Source: Chara braunii
Lineage: Eukaryota > Streptophyta > Charophyceae > Charales > Characeae
DNA length: 22,958 bases
Assembly (NCBI GenBank): GCA_003427395.1
Contig: BFEA01000127.1
Location: forward strand, 891,256 to 914,213
Direction: 5' to 3'
Shown in pieces: positions 1-9,885 of the stretch. Every line of letters starts with the position of its first letter. Position 1 is the first letter of the stretch. The notes under the pieces were generated by a model, which saw nothing but the letters and a program-made list of their open reading frames with translations, was not told the DNA's origin and ran no database searches. Position numbers and translations under genes: made by a program.

Positions 1-400
1 GTTGGAATGATTTTTTTTAATTTATTTAGCGTTTTTCCTGGAAAGATCACAACAAAATCTACGAGTACTCCAATTTTCAGGTTTTTTCACACATTCTTCT
101 GAGCGTGAAAGCTCACTGAATTTGGAGTACTTTTTTAGTTGGCCCAGGCATGGCTTAGTGGCAAAAATGGAAAATGTGCCAAATTGGCGCGGAGATTTTT
201 TCGCAGTGTAAATGATTTTTTGTAAATGTTCTATTATTATTTCTGGAAAGAACACGACCTCATCTATGGATTCTCAACATTTCAGATTTTTTTGCATGTT
301 CGTCCGAGCACAGAAAATCGCCAAAGTTGCCTCTTGCACAACGCGTATTTCGTTGTGCCTGACCTCCCTGTTTTGAGAAGATGGGGCTCGATGCCTGGGC
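1..400. repeat. Diverged direct repeat, two ~200-bp units
   Basis: AT-rich sequence in which about 36-112 is repeated in diverged form at about 240-318. Both copies read TTC(C)TGGAAAGA-CAC, then ATCTA, CTC-A, TTTCAG, a T-run, and a GAGC/GCAC-GAAA end. The unit length is about 203 bp. The rest of each unit is not obviously similar. Short open frames across it look like chance. Confidence 0.5.
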
Positions 401-430
401 CTGAGAGCCCTTTTGCAGTTCACATGCCCG

Positions 431-526
431 CACTTCTTTTTGGGGTCCGCTTCTACCCGGGGACCGGTCGAACGCCCCCCACTTCTTTTTGGGGTCCACT
501 TCCACCCGAGGACCGGTCCAGAGCTA
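431..526. repeat. 49-bp tandem duplication, GGACCGGTC-rich
   Basis: Two adjacent copies (431-479 and 480-526) share CACTTCTTTTTGGGGTCC, then CTTC-ACCCG and the near-palindrome GGACCGGTC. A third GGACCGGTCC lies at about 555. A frame is open through both copies and on to 985, but it has no recognisable domain and reads the repeat. Confidence 0.75.
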
Positions 527-559
527 GCTGTAGGTAGTCCGCAGTTTTGCCAAGGACCG

Positions 560-1470
560 GTCCCCCAAATTTTTTTGCCCCCTAAGAACCCACTTTGCGA
601 CCTGGTCGCCTGCCGCCAAAAATGCGACACCTTGACACAGACGCAGAAGCCCACTATACCGCAGCCTAAGGGCTGCGAACACACAAGGGGCACAAGGCAA
701 GAACCTGGACAGCGCTTCGTCCCAGGTACATGGACATCGGGCCAAAAACTGAAGGATAGGCTCTTCCCGTCGTTCAGATTGGATCCCTTGGGGAATTGTT
801 CGCACTTATTGCGGACAGGTCATGTCAGACTCGCTGAACCTTCCTTTTTTGCCGGCAGTCGTCATTATGACATGCGTACGAGAGTAACGAGACAAAATAT
901 TTACCGAATAAAAAACCCCGGGAATAGTATGAATGCCATTTCAAATTCTCTCTCTTTTTTTTTCCGATTTCAAAAAGCCTTTTAGGGGTGTCACACCATT
1001 GAGTTGGCTCAACTAAACGGTGCAAGTTGGACAAGGCCCCTGGATGAACCATTAATGAATGCCTGGAACTGTCTTTTATGAAGTTTTATCTCTATCGAAA
1101 GAACTTTAAAGGAGATTGGACCATCCTTGACCTTGGCTTGATTTGGTGGGCATTCAATGTCGATGTTTTCCGTCTGTTGCCAAAACCGCATTATCTGTAG
1201 AGGGGAACACAAAAGGGGTGACGTGTCAAGCACGCTTAAGCTAACAGCTCTTGCAATGTACCAAGATGATGATATCCCTTTCGAGCAAAATATCAAGAGG
1301 AGGAAAACTAAAAAGAAGTACAGGAGTGACATCATAGTGGTCATGACGTGTTGCGCACTTTTCCCTCAAGTACCAGCTTCAGTGCTTTTTTCTCTTCTTT
1401 TTAAAGGGTGGCAGCCTTGAGATATCATCATTGCACTTACAGGTGCAAGGTGACTCAGAATTGAATGTCA
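560..1470. other. No recognisable gene
   Basis: Mixed-composition sequence with short open frames on both strands, none with a recognisable domain. There is a T-tract at 955-962 and no clear repeat or RNA. Confidence 0.5.
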
Positions 1471-1472
1471 AG

Positions 1473-1568
1473 AGTTCATGGGTGTGCCAAATGAGCTAGG
1501 CCTAAGTGAACTTCTTGGATGGGATGAAAAAACAAGGGGAAAAACAGAACTGTGCTACGACGTGTCAG
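1473..1568. repeat. Left copy of a ~95-bp direct repeat flanking a MITE
   Basis: This segment begins AGTTCATGGGTGT and contains CTTGGATGGGATGAAAAAAC and GTGCTACGACGTG. A diverged copy lies at 2258-2352, with AGTTCATGGGTGT, CTGGATGGGATAGAAAAC and GTGCTAGGATGTG in the same order. The two copies lie immediately on either side of the TIR element at 1581-2253, so that element sits at the junction of an older duplication. Confidence 0.7.
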
Positions 1569-1580
1569 AATTGTATGTTA

Positions 1581-2253
1581 AACCACCAGTACTTGGCCCA
1601 TCTATGGGCCGCGGGCGTGTCCCGTTGACACGCCGCACTTGAGGGGGCTCATTCACATGAACGGCCGGTCGCTGAGAATTGCGACGTAGAAAAAAACGAA
1701 CCAAAAAAAAGAACTAATTTCTGAGTTGGGCGGGGGTCGTGGTCACGTCTGTTCTTGGTGGAATGCTTCTAGCTAGTATTACAGGTAGATTCTGGATGTC
1801 TATTTTCTCTGTTTTTTTTTTTTCCGTTTTTCTTAGATTCCCCTGCCAGCGAGGCACGGCATATACCGTGATCTACTGAACAGCCCTCGTTGAGGGCATA
1901 CTCACAGTTGCACACAGACAAATGTATCTATAATTAATTTCAGGGCCAAAATCATGTTTCGTTTTATTTTTCTTCTTTGAGATTCATTTAATTTTACTTT
2001 TGGATTCTGACAGAAACGCCACGGGGCTGATACGCCCAAACTGCGACGTGCTCACATTAGTACTCAGGAGAATGCATCCAACTGCATTCACATCCACAGC
2101 GTTGTTGTTTGTTTGTTTGTTTTGCTGTTTTTGTTTTCCAACTGGTCACCCCAGCCTTGGCCCGTCCAGCTACTGGTACTGCCAGGCTTGGCAGGCCCAA
2201 CATACCGGTCGCTGGAGGCTCGAACTTGATAGCTGGTCCAAGTACTGGTGGTT
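1581..2253. mobile_element. Non-autonomous TIR element (TA-flanked MITE family, copy 1)
   Basis: The ends are perfect 16-bp terminal inverted repeats: AACCACCAGTACTTGG at 1581-1596, and its reverse complement at 2238-2253. Both ends are flanked by TA, consistent with a TA target-site duplication as in Tc1/mariner-like elements. It is 673 bp long with no transposase frame. Two shorter relatives in this window (5773-5975, 18611-18763) share the TIR. They also share a subterminal motif resembling CGTTAACGCGCCACA and an AGCTGG-CC-AAG right shoulder. The interior includes a TGTT-rich stretch at about 2101-2140. Family assignment rests only on the TIR and the TA. Confidence 0.8.
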
Positions 2254-2257
2254 TAAC

Positions 2258-2352
2258 AGTTCATGGGTGTATTAATTGAGCTATGACTAATTGGACTTTC
2301 TGGATGGGATAGAAAACAAGAGGAAAACCAGAGGTGTGCTAGGATGTGAAGT
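2258..2352. repeat. Right copy of the ~95-bp direct repeat
   Basis: Diverged partner of 1473-1568, starting four bases after the MITE's right end. Confidence 0.7.
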
Positions 2353-3520
2353 CGTTATTCGAGATTTGAATTCTGAGCTGCAAGTTTGACATTGTGCCCT
2401 GGGTAGTGATGTGAAATCGAACGGCTGAATAAGCATGTTGGAATCTTAAGTGTCGTCATATTATCAAGATTGCATTGACCAGGTATAAGTTGTGCTCGGC
2501 CAACATGAAAGCATTTACCTGCCAAGTTCAATGTCGCGGAAAGCCAGAACCTTTGGGAGGATCTTGGGTCGGTTCATCCGAGGCCAATGCCCCTATGAGC
2601 CCCTTTTTGGCGCTGTTATGCAGCACGTCGGCCGCCCTAAGTGAAGGCAGGCTCGACGAGGGCCTGAGGGCCCCTATTTCGGTCACCACGCAACTGTGGA
2701 ACATTCGGGCAGTTGCGCAGCGCCAGTTGGTTGAAGAGCACCCAGGCCCAGGCCACCTGTTTGCATGTATGGAAGGCAGGCCCTGGGCTGGATACGGGAT
2801 ATGGGCCAAACACAGNCCGAGGACAGTTGGGCACAAGTAACCACCACAGGCCCTGGGCCTGATTCGTTTGGACTGGGCCTCAGCCTACCGGGGTCTACCG
2901 GAAGCTTCTTGGGACAGGCCCAGCGCAGCAGCAGGCAGGCCACTTCCATATAGCAAAGGGCCTGCCTCCGCATTGGACATTCGGGTGCTGGCTGCATGCT
3001 GCGCAAGCGGTGCTGCGCTGATGCTGGCTAGCGCTCACGCGCTCACGGGCGAGCTGGAAGGAGCAGGCAGCCATAGCCGAGCTGCGCTGCTGGGAGCTGG
3101 GTGAGGCGCAGGGTGGTCCTTGGGTGTGGCATCTTTGTGTTGGGGAACGAGGTTGTGAGTGAAGCGAGAGACATACCTGGTGCTGGAAGCGTGCAGCATT
3201 GGCTGCTATCTGCTCGTACTTCGGGAGAGCTGTTGTCGTCATCTTCGGCATTGTAGTCTAGGCTAGATATGGTCTGCCATCTGTAGTCTGGGCGCCGAGC
3301 GCCAGATAGGATATCAGCATTGGTTCTTCGTTGATGATGATGATGAGACTATTCCAGCATTGTCAATTATGAGCTTTTGGTGTGCTCTTATTCGGTGAAA
3401 CTCGTGATGCAATTCTGCTGTTGGTTCGAGGTCACGACTATCTGGTCTTATGTGTATGTGTGTATGATGCTATTTGATTGCTGAAGTTCGCTCTTGCTCA
3501 TCTTCCTTGCATTCATGAGT
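2353..3520. other. Region without a supported gene; GC-rich block 2540-3110
   Basis: The block at about 2540-3110 is much richer in GC than its surroundings and repeats GGCCCTGGGC-type strings. One base (2816) is undetermined (N). Several frames stay open here on both strands, which is expected from the composition, and none has a recognisable domain. GAGCTGG/GTGAGG at about 3097-3107 resembles a 5' splice site, but no exon can be supported. A GAT microsatellite lies at about 3332-3346. Confidence 0.4.
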
Positions 3521-3656
3521 AGTGAAGTTTATGTTGTATGATAATACGAGACAATACCAGTGTTTCGAAACTATGCTAGTCAGCTGTCAGTGAAGTTTAT
3601 GTTGTATGATAATACGAGACAATACCAGTGTTTCGAAACTATGCTAGTCAGCTGTC
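3521..3656. repeat. Perfect 68-bp tandem duplication
   Basis: The segments 3521-3588 and 3589-3656 are identical; each begins AGTGAAGTTTATG and ends CAGCTGTC. The perfect identity indicates a recent duplication or slippage event, or an assembly artefact. Confidence 0.95.
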
Positions 3657-4200
3657 TTTGAAGTTTGGAGAATGTAATCCGGTCATCCCCAAGGATTGGC
3701 CTGAAAAATTCCCATTGTAATTTGCATTTGGTTTGCCATTGGAGTCCTTGACACAATATTTGTGTCATCGTTTAATTCTCGCAACGTTTCCCTTATGTGT
3801 ATTTCAGTTAATTTAACACGAAAATATACGTCAGACATGAAATGCCATGTGCCTTGTCGCTTTTCTTGTCTCGTCTCTGTTTTTTGTTCCTTGTTCAAGC
3901 TTAGTCACTTCCCGGAGCTGCAACAATAAACAGTGTAGGGGATGGAGACCCAACCATGGAACTCTTCACTTGTGCACTAGATTTTGTCATCCACAAACCT
4001 TTCGGATACGCTGCCCCAGCGTGGAAGTTTTGATATGCAGTTGAGAGCCACTGTGGTCGAACAATAAACCTACAGGGCTGATCTTTCGTTGTGTGCTGTC
4101 CAAATGTACGACTGCTAGTTTCTAGGGACTGCCACGTCTATCTATCGCTGTAGTCCTCCAGAGGCCTGTATAAACTCATTAGGCCCGAGGTCGGGCATAC
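3657..4200. other. No recognisable gene
   Basis: Ordinary AT-leaning sequence. Two AACAATAAAC strings (about 3919 and 4060) resemble polyadenylation signals, but no transcript can be supported. Confidence 0.4.
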
Positions 4201-4270
4201 TGCAGGTTAGGTGCCGAAGTCAACACCATCAAGAAGGGGAGGATAAAAAATGCAGGTTAGGTGCCGAGGT
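4201..4270. repeat. 20-bp direct repeat, 50-bp spacing
   Basis: TGCAGGTTAGGTGCCGA occurs at 4201 and again at 4251 after a short A-run. The second copy leads straight into the SINE array, so this may be a target-site duplication or a repeat boundary. Confidence 0.6.
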
Positions 4271-4275
4271 CTGGT

Positions 4276-5430
4276 TTTGGCAGTCTTTTTGGGTAGACCC
4301 TGCAAGGAATTGAACTGACAATCTCCAGTTTAACAGCCAGATGCCGTAACTGTTGCAACTGTGATGCAGTGTGCAAAAGTGGGAATATGAGTGCATGACC
4401 AACCATCCTACAGGGCATGTGGCCCTTCACACATAGCCACCTGGTCCAGGTGCAGTTACCTGCCTAATTACAACACAGACGTGCTGGTTCTTTTATTGTC
4501 TCTTTTGGTTGACTGTGCAAGGAATCGAGCTGGTGATCGCTAGCCCAACAGCCTTACATTAATCCTAAGTCTCCAAAGTGGGGCTTATTAGAGAATCCTC
4601 TTCCTATCCAACGTATATATAGCTTGGCTAGCCTACCTCTTTCTCTGGTGTCGATTGAGGCGCGTTAGCGGAATTTCCCAGTTTCGAAATCGGATATTAT
4701 ATTATGAAAGCTTTATACATTGCAGTATGAACGCATACTCCACACACCGTATCGTTCCAGACCCTGATATGGCGCATGTGGCCCTTTGCACGTAGCCATC
4801 TGCTCCTTATAAAATTTCACCATCTGCTCCATGCACAATTTCCCTGTTAGTAGCCACACAAAAGCGATTTTTATTGTACTGTCTTTTTAATTGACTGTGC
4901 AAGGAAGGTAAGTGGTGATCTGAGGCGCTAACCATTGTAACCATTTGCACATCATACCATTAGTGATATCCACCTAACCCCAGCATGGTTGCAACTCGAA
5001 CACTCTCCGCAGACGACATTGTCCGAGAGCCCTATATAGGGCATGTGTCCCGCACAGAGCCAAGTCGTCTAGGTAGACAATTTCGCGGTTAAGTTACCAC
5101 GCAGGAGCACTGTTATCTGTGCTGTTTCAGCAGCCAGATGTGTTAATCACTGCACCTGTCATGCAATGTTCAGAAGTGGAACCATATCGGTTATGATATC
5201 CATTCCATTTGTGTACAAACACAATGTGAATGCAGACTCTCCACACGGTATCATTCACGACCCTTCTACAGGGTATGTGGCCCTTTGGATGTAGCCGCTT
5301 GGTCCTGGCACAGCTTCCTGGCTAGTTACCACGGAAAGCACTGGTTTTGTAGTTTTTTTGGTCGACTCTGCAAGGAATCGCACTGGAGATCGGTGGCTCA
5401 ACTGCTAGATGTCTTAACGACTGTAGTGGC
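4276..5430 (-). mobile_element. Tandem array of tRNA-derived SINE-like units
   Basis: At least four diverged units follow one another. A shared GGGCATGTGG-CC motif starts units at about 4413, 4772, 5039 and 5271, and a partial unit precedes them from about 4276. Each better-kept unit carries a reverse-oriented tRNA-like module at about 4294-4350, 4510-4556, 4891-4946 and 5352-5425. Read on the minus strand, the best module shows a D-arm-like stretch, an anticodon loop CTGTTAA (GTT, Asn-like) and a B-box GTTCAATTC before CTTGCAGGG. No module keeps a complete cloverleaf, so these are tRNA-derived SINE bodies and not tRNA genes. Spacings of about 359, 267 and 232 bp show that the units have been altered by indels. 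Confidence 0.65.
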
Positions 5431-5772
5431 GCCATCTGGCTGAGGAGGCTTGCCGATGTCTATGTGGGGAACAGGTAACAGCATTAGGATGCCCATGTGG
5501 ACGAACGTTTCCAATATGACACAGGCACCTATGTTACGACTTTGTTCTTCCTGTTGAGATGGTGGAATATTTTGGCATTGGGGGCATCATGTAGCCCATG
5601 ATGTCATTATGGCTAACTACATTGGGCCTGGTATGCTGGGTGGCCAGTTCCTTCAGGCAGTATTTGTCAGCTTTGCTAAGTTTGACAGATCACCCATCTG
5701 TTTTGGAAATATGTCTGTGTCTTGCGTAGTCATCTGTGATCCTCTAAAGGCCGATGGAGGCAGTGGTGCTTC
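5431..5772. other. No recognisable gene
   Basis: Spacer between the SINE array and the second TA-MITE. A frame starting at 5609 runs on through the MITE and has no recognisable domain. Confidence 0.4.
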
Positions 5773-5975
5773 AACCACCAGTACTTGGCCCGTACACGGG
5801 CCACGGGCCTTTCACGTTAATGCGCCACATTTTTTTCCGGGGCTCGGGTATCGGAACGAAATGGATGGCAGGGCCTGCCAAAAGCAGGCCCAAGTCGCTT
5901 CGTTTTTCTTTGGCGCGCAGCGCCGCAGGGCAAATTTAGGCTCGGCAGCAATAGCTGGACGAAGTACTGGTGGTT
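5773..5975. mobile_element. Non-autonomous TIR element (TA-MITE family, copy 2)
   Basis: This 203-bp element has ends AACCACCAGTACTTGG and (C)GAAGTACTGGTGGTT, the same TIRs as 1581-2253. It also has the family's TTAATGCGCCACA subterminal motif and AGCTGGACGAAG right shoulder. Its flanks are TC and TT instead of TA, so the target-site duplication has decayed or differs. Confidence 0.8.
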
Positions 5976-6650
5976 TTGGTTTCCGGCAAGTCATCAGGAA
6001 TGCTCTTGTTCCACTATCACCCGTGCATTTCTTGAAAAGGCAATAGTGGTATGTCTGCCCGTTAACGACGGTAGGGAGTTTATTCGGTGATTTATATATT
6101 CCTGACCAGGGTCTCTCTTCCTCTCTTTAAGTGCATGTATGCATACACACCTGTCTTTGCCTCTTTTTACGTGCATGTATGCGTACACATCCAGTCTGAA
6201 TTTGTATGTACATGGAATGACGGTGTGCGTGGAATACATGTACAGATATGCTCTCCTAAGTCAGCAGCCCTTGACCTAGACTAAACAGTCATTTGGAAGG
6301 GTGCCCATAACTCCTAAGTTCAAACCATTACTGTATATTTATCATTTGAACATGTGGCGTAACTGTTCATTGCCAAGGCTGGAGTCTAACAGACATTTTC
6401 GTGGCGCTAGTATGTCCTAGCCTGCAGGCCGTCTTGAATAATGTGCGGGCCTCGGGGACGCAGGAGACTAGGAATACAGGGCTGGGTCAAAAGTTACAAT
6501 CTGTTGAATGAGCTTCTCGAAGTGAATGATTTTTTTATTGGAGTCGATATGGTTCCTAGACTCGCATAGGTGCTCCTACTCATGTGGGAGTTGGTCTTCT
6601 GACAGTCCCTTGTCGTCTCGGCCTCAAACGCAGAACCTGTTGACGCCTGA
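5976..6650. other. No gene; short 40-bp tandem repeat at 6120-6199
   Basis: Two copies of a GTGCATGTATGC(A/G)TACACA-containing unit start near 6120 and 6160. The rest shows no recognisable gene. Confidence 0.5.
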
Positions 6651-6785
6651 TTATTTGACGGTTGCGCTTGCTCGAATGCTTCGTCAGGTGCACCGTGTGG
6701 TAATAGGTTTTGCTTTCATTATTTGACGTTTGCGCTTGCTTGATTGCTTCCTCAGGTGCACCGTGTGGTAATAGGTTTTGCTTTG
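6651..6785. repeat. 68-bp tandem duplication
   Basis: Copies 6651-6718 and 6719-6785 share TTATTTGACG, TTGCGCTTGCT and the perfect CAGGTGCACCGTGTGGTAAT. They differ at only a few positions. The length equals that of the unrelated duplication at 3521-3656. Confidence 0.9.
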
Positions 6786-6897
6786 ATACAAAGTTACAGG
6801 CCAGTGGGTGTGAAGCAATATACCGAGGCCTGGTCTACTTAGTGACCACATAGTCCACTTTTGTTGGACCAGGCAGTCCACTTTTGCATCAGGTGGT

Positions 6898-7520
6898 TGG
6901 AAGCTTAGGCAGTGCTGCTCGAAGGTGAGGTTTAGCTGGCCCAGCAGATGTTAGTGAGTGCTTCCCTTCACAGTATTGAGATGCTTTGGCTGTGTGGGGA
7001 ACCGCTTCCAATCTGTAACGATTGGGTGGGGCCTGTGGGGATGATGCAAAGTCTTCTCACAAGTCCTTTGGCATGTTGGTAGGAAGCTTAGGCAGTGCGG
7101 CTCAAAGGTGAGGTTTAGCTGGCCCAGTAGATGTTAGTGAGTGCTTCCCTTCACAGTATTGAGATGCTTTGGCATGTTGCCAAAGACTGACCATCAGCCA
7201 TTGGACTCATCTTGGCTGTGTGGGGAACCCCTTCCAATCCGTAACGATTGGGTGGGGCCTGTGGGGATGATGCAAAATCTTCTCACAAGTCCTTTGGCAT
7301 GTTGGTTGGAAGCTTAGGCAGTGCGCCTCGAAGGTGAGGTTTAGCTGGCCCAGCAGATGTTAGCGAGTGCTTCCCTTCACAGTATTGAGATGCTTTGGCA
7401 TGTTGCCAAAGACTGACCATCATCCATTGGACTCGTCTTGGGTGTGTGGGGAACCCCTTCCAATCCTTAACGATTGGGTGGGGCCCGTGGGGATGATGCA
7501 AAATCTTCTCACAAGTCCTT
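6898..7520. repeat. Three-copy tandem repeat, ~226-bp unit
   Basis: The AAGCTTAGGCAGTG anchor occurs at 6901, 7084 and 7310. Copies 2 and 3 are near-identical. Copy 1 lacks an internal ~43-bp stretch (CATGTTGCCAAAGACTGACC and following). All copies share CTTCCCTTCACAGTATTGAG and ACGATTGGGTGGGGCC. Copy 3 ends at about 7520 in TCACAAGTCCTT. Open frames in both directions simply read the repeat. Confidence 0.95.
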
Positions 7521-7883
7521 GTAGAGTGATCCCTGTACGTGTAGTTCAACCGGCTAAAGAAGTTTATGGCATGAGTATTTGCTGCACAATTCCTTGTTGA
7601 TCATGGAATGTGTCATGAAAAATGTATCGCATTGATGGCTTTGGCGCCATTGTCAGTTTTTTGCTTAGCATGGGACCAGGTGGCAGTCGATTTAGGGTTC
7701 CGTTTGTGGTCTGCGTGTATTTCTTAAATGAGAGGTTGGGTCCATTCTTTCGAACTAAATAGTAACTAGGGATTGAAGAACCATTTAACCATTCAACCTA
7801 CTGTTTTCTCCCCCACGTTTGAACTTAATTATTCCTCCAAAAGACAAAGCAGAGATACACGGACAACATATGTTTTTCTTGTT
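7521..7883. other. No recognisable gene
   Basis: Unique-looking sequence after the triplicated repeat, with no domain, RNA or repeat that I can support. Confidence 0.4.
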
Positions 7884-8039
7884 CTGAGATATCTCTCCGT
7901 AACTCCTGCTCTGAATTGACAACATGGTAAGAATCTCAGGATGCAGGTCCTGAGATTCTTAGGTTGACAGGATGCTGCGTCAAGTTTCGTTTTCGTTTCA
8001 AACGCACCTGACGATAATAAGCAAGGAGAGATCTCTCAG
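7884..8039. repeat. Nested palindrome
   Basis: The outer arms CTGAGATATCTCTCC (7884-7898) and GGAGAGATCTCTCAG (8025-8039) are inverted with one mismatch. Centred between them is a perfect 13-bp hairpin, AAGAATCTCAGGA (7929-7941) and its complement (7948-7960), with a 6-nt loop. This may be a foldback element or a decayed MITE. Confidence 0.75.
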
Positions 8040-8167
8040 TAGTTAAAACTTGAAACTAAATCCTCCATGGGGGAAACATTGGCTCGGAGGTATCGGTGGT
8101 TTTCAAGTACAAAAGAAAGAATCATAGGTTGTGGTGTAAAGTGTGTGTTGTTTATCCGGGCGACCTA

Positions 8168-8352
8168 TGTTACCAGAGTGGCCCGGTAACACTTGCCTGA
8201 CCGGGGCGAAAATGTAATTGAAAGATTCAAAATTATGAAATTGAAAATATTTCTAATTTTTAATTTTTGGCAACAGAATATTGAGCCAATCTTTGCCCTC
8301 ACCCGGTCGGGCCACCCAGGCAACCAAGGTGACCTGGGCCCGGATGGTAACA
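8168..8352. mobile_element. Probable MITE with imperfect TIRs
   Basis: The outer ends TGTTACCA (8168-8175) and TGGTAACA (8345-8352) are complementary. Inside them the blocks GGCCCGGTAACAC, TTGCCTG and GACCGGG on the left match, in inverted order with small gaps, the right-hand GACCTGGGCCC, CAGGCAA and CCCGGTC. The interior is AT-rich. No target-site duplication is evident. Confidence 0.5.
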
Positions 8353-8355
8353 CAA

Positions 8356-9041
8356 CTGGGACCCATTAGCGAAGTATTCTACCACTTTGTTCAGGATTTT
8401 GATCACGTGTGGGCTCGAGTGACAGTACGGCTGTCGAATAGATCGGATCTTGACGGCCTGGTAGTTTCCCAGCGGGGACTGTAAAGATGCCCACCTCCCG
8501 TCCAATGAGATGTGTCGAAAAAAAGAAAAAAAAAACAAAGTTGGACTAACTTGGACATGATAGCTCGTGGCTTTGCGTGGGCGGGAAGTCTGGATTTTAT
8601 GGGCTCTAAAAGGGGGGGGTTGATTTCCAGACCTTGTTTTTTTTTTTTTTTTTGGGGCTCTGAGAAATAGAACTAAATGTGAAATTCAGATATCGTGGTG
8701 GATCTGACAGGAACGCTTCCGCGTCTGTCGGATGGCCTGTTAGAGGCATCATGAGATAAATGGGGATGAATGTATCCCTGTAGCCATTACTTGTTCATCC
8801 TCGTGGCTGTGTTCGTGGACACATTTTATTGCCACGGTACATCACTATGAAGACTTACGTGAAGGAGATCGTACCAACCCATGAATTCAGCTGCACAGCT
8901 GTTCTTCATACTTTTATGTGCTATTTCAATTCATTTTAAATCAGAAAACGATCCATTCATGCAAATAAAAAATCACTTTGTATTTTCCAAAAAACCATAA
9001 AATTGCGTCACACATCGTAGAATACTTCGCTAGTGGGTCCA
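8356..9041. repeat. Long-spaced inverted repeat, ~25-bp arms
   Basis: CTGGGACCCATTAGCGAAGT and the following bases (8356-8382) are inverted at 9017-9041 with about two differences. The spacer has a T-run (about 8638-8654) and no recognisable gene. The left arm starts just after the element at 8168-8352, so both may belong to one larger TIR element. Confidence 0.6.
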
Positions 9042-9148
9042 GGCCCCTGGTGACAAAGTATTTTCTTTGTTTTTAAAGAAAGGTAATCTGAGGTCTTTGG
9101 CCTTGGCTGGAACAATGGAAGACGAAATTGCCTTTAGTCATGGATAAC

Positions 9149-9257
9149 TGCCGTCTTCACACGAATATAATCCCCGGTCATTATCGCTGCATCTGGACTC
9201 AAAGTTGGGCTAAATGCAGCTATACTGACCGGGCGTTCTATTTGGGTGAAGACGGTA
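9149..9257. mobile_element. MITE family 2, copy A
   Basis: The ends are GCCGTCTTCACACGAATATA and (complement) TTCTATTTGGGTGAAGACGG, with matching CCCGGTCA/TGACCGGG blocks inside. The interior forms a short stem, GCTGCAT with ATGCAGC. A near-identical but left-truncated copy follows at 9408-9509, and a full relative lies at 15850-15955. Confidence 0.8.
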
Positions 9258-9407
9258 GTAGCTACTAAAGTGGCACGTTGCGTTCCCGATGTGGGTCATG
9301 ACCGATTGCGTATCACGGTCCGCCCAATCAGCACTAATTCGGGGGTGCCTACCTCGTAGGTGTTCAGCTACAGGTAAAAACCAGATATATGTAACCACGG
9401 GATGTCA

Positions 9408-9509
9408 CCGGTCATTATCGCTGCATCTGGACTCAAAGTTGGGCTAAATGCAGCAATACTGACCGGGCGTTCTAATCGGGTGAAGACGGTAGTAACTACT
9501 AAAGTGGCA
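9408..9509. mobile_element. MITE family 2, copy B (left end missing)
   Basis: This repeats 9174-9275 almost base for base, including the right TIR and the following GTAACTACTAAAGTGGCA flank, at an offset of 234 bp. Because the flank is shared, it arose by segmental duplication and not by a second insertion. The outer ~25 bp of the left TIR is absent. Confidence 0.8.
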
Positions 9510-9701
9510 TGCGATGTGCTAAGCATTCTTTGTTGGCGGCTGCTAGATACCGTGGGAGTACGCTGGCGTGGGACATTGTTCGTCTGTGCTAGCTGCTGGG
9601 CTTTTGCACCTATCCCAACACGCTTGATTTTGTGCCTTTCATTACCCTCAATGAATTTGGGTACTTGGGGGCAAGAAATCCACTTTTTGTTGTTTCTCTA
9701 G

Positions 9702-9793
9702 GGAACTTGTCCAGCCAACAGCTGAAAGTCGAACGTCAGAACCGTAAAGCTCTAATGTCAAAGATGGAAGCAAAGAAGGGACAAGAATGCTAG
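9702..9793 (+). pseudogene. Possible 3'-terminal exon remnant (unidentified)
   Basis: A pyrimidine-rich TTGTTGTTTCTCTAG (ending 9701) resembles a 3' splice site. It is followed by about 29 lysine- and glutamine-rich codons, including QQLKVERQNRKALMSKMEAK, ending in TAG at 9791-9793. The composition looks coding and helical, but it is short and no upstream exon could be matched. I do not recognise the protein, and chance cannot be excluded. A U6 retrocopy begins five bases after the stop. Confidence 0.2.
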
Positions 9794-9797
9794 ATCA

Positions 9798-9885
9798 GTC
9801 CTTTCGGGACATCCATAAAGCTGAACAATACAGAGAAGATTAGCATGGCCCCTGTGCAAGGATGACACACACACACACAAAAAAG
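9798..9885 (+). pseudogene. U6 snRNA retrocopy
   Basis: The 5' stem-loop reads GTCCTTTCGGGAC. It is followed by the U6 core with the ACAGAGA box, AGATTAGCATGGCCCCTG and GCAAGGATGACAC. The segment spanning the ACAGAGA box and the catalytic AGC is intact. The 5' region carries small deletions, and the U6 3' end is replaced by (AC)n, A6 and GAA repeats. No TATA box at about -25 and no plant-type upstream sequence element is visible, and there is no T-run terminator, so a functional Pol III gene is unlikely. Confidence 0.85.

Noticed and set aside
413-985. 190-codon plus-strand open frame
   Set aside because: It runs through the GGACCGGTC tandem repeat and low-complexity sequence, has no domain, and other frames are equally open there.
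4294-5425. Cluster of functional tRNA-Asn genes
   Set aside because: Only anticodon-loop and B-box-like parts survive; acceptor stems do not pair and the units carry SINE body sequence.
3521-7520. CRISPR array
   Set aside because: The repeats are directly abutting 2-3-copy duplications without unique spacers, and the sequence is eukaryotic.
9798-9885. Functional U6 gene
   Set aside because: No TATA or upstream element, small internal deletions, and the 3' end is replaced by simple repeats with no T-run terminator.
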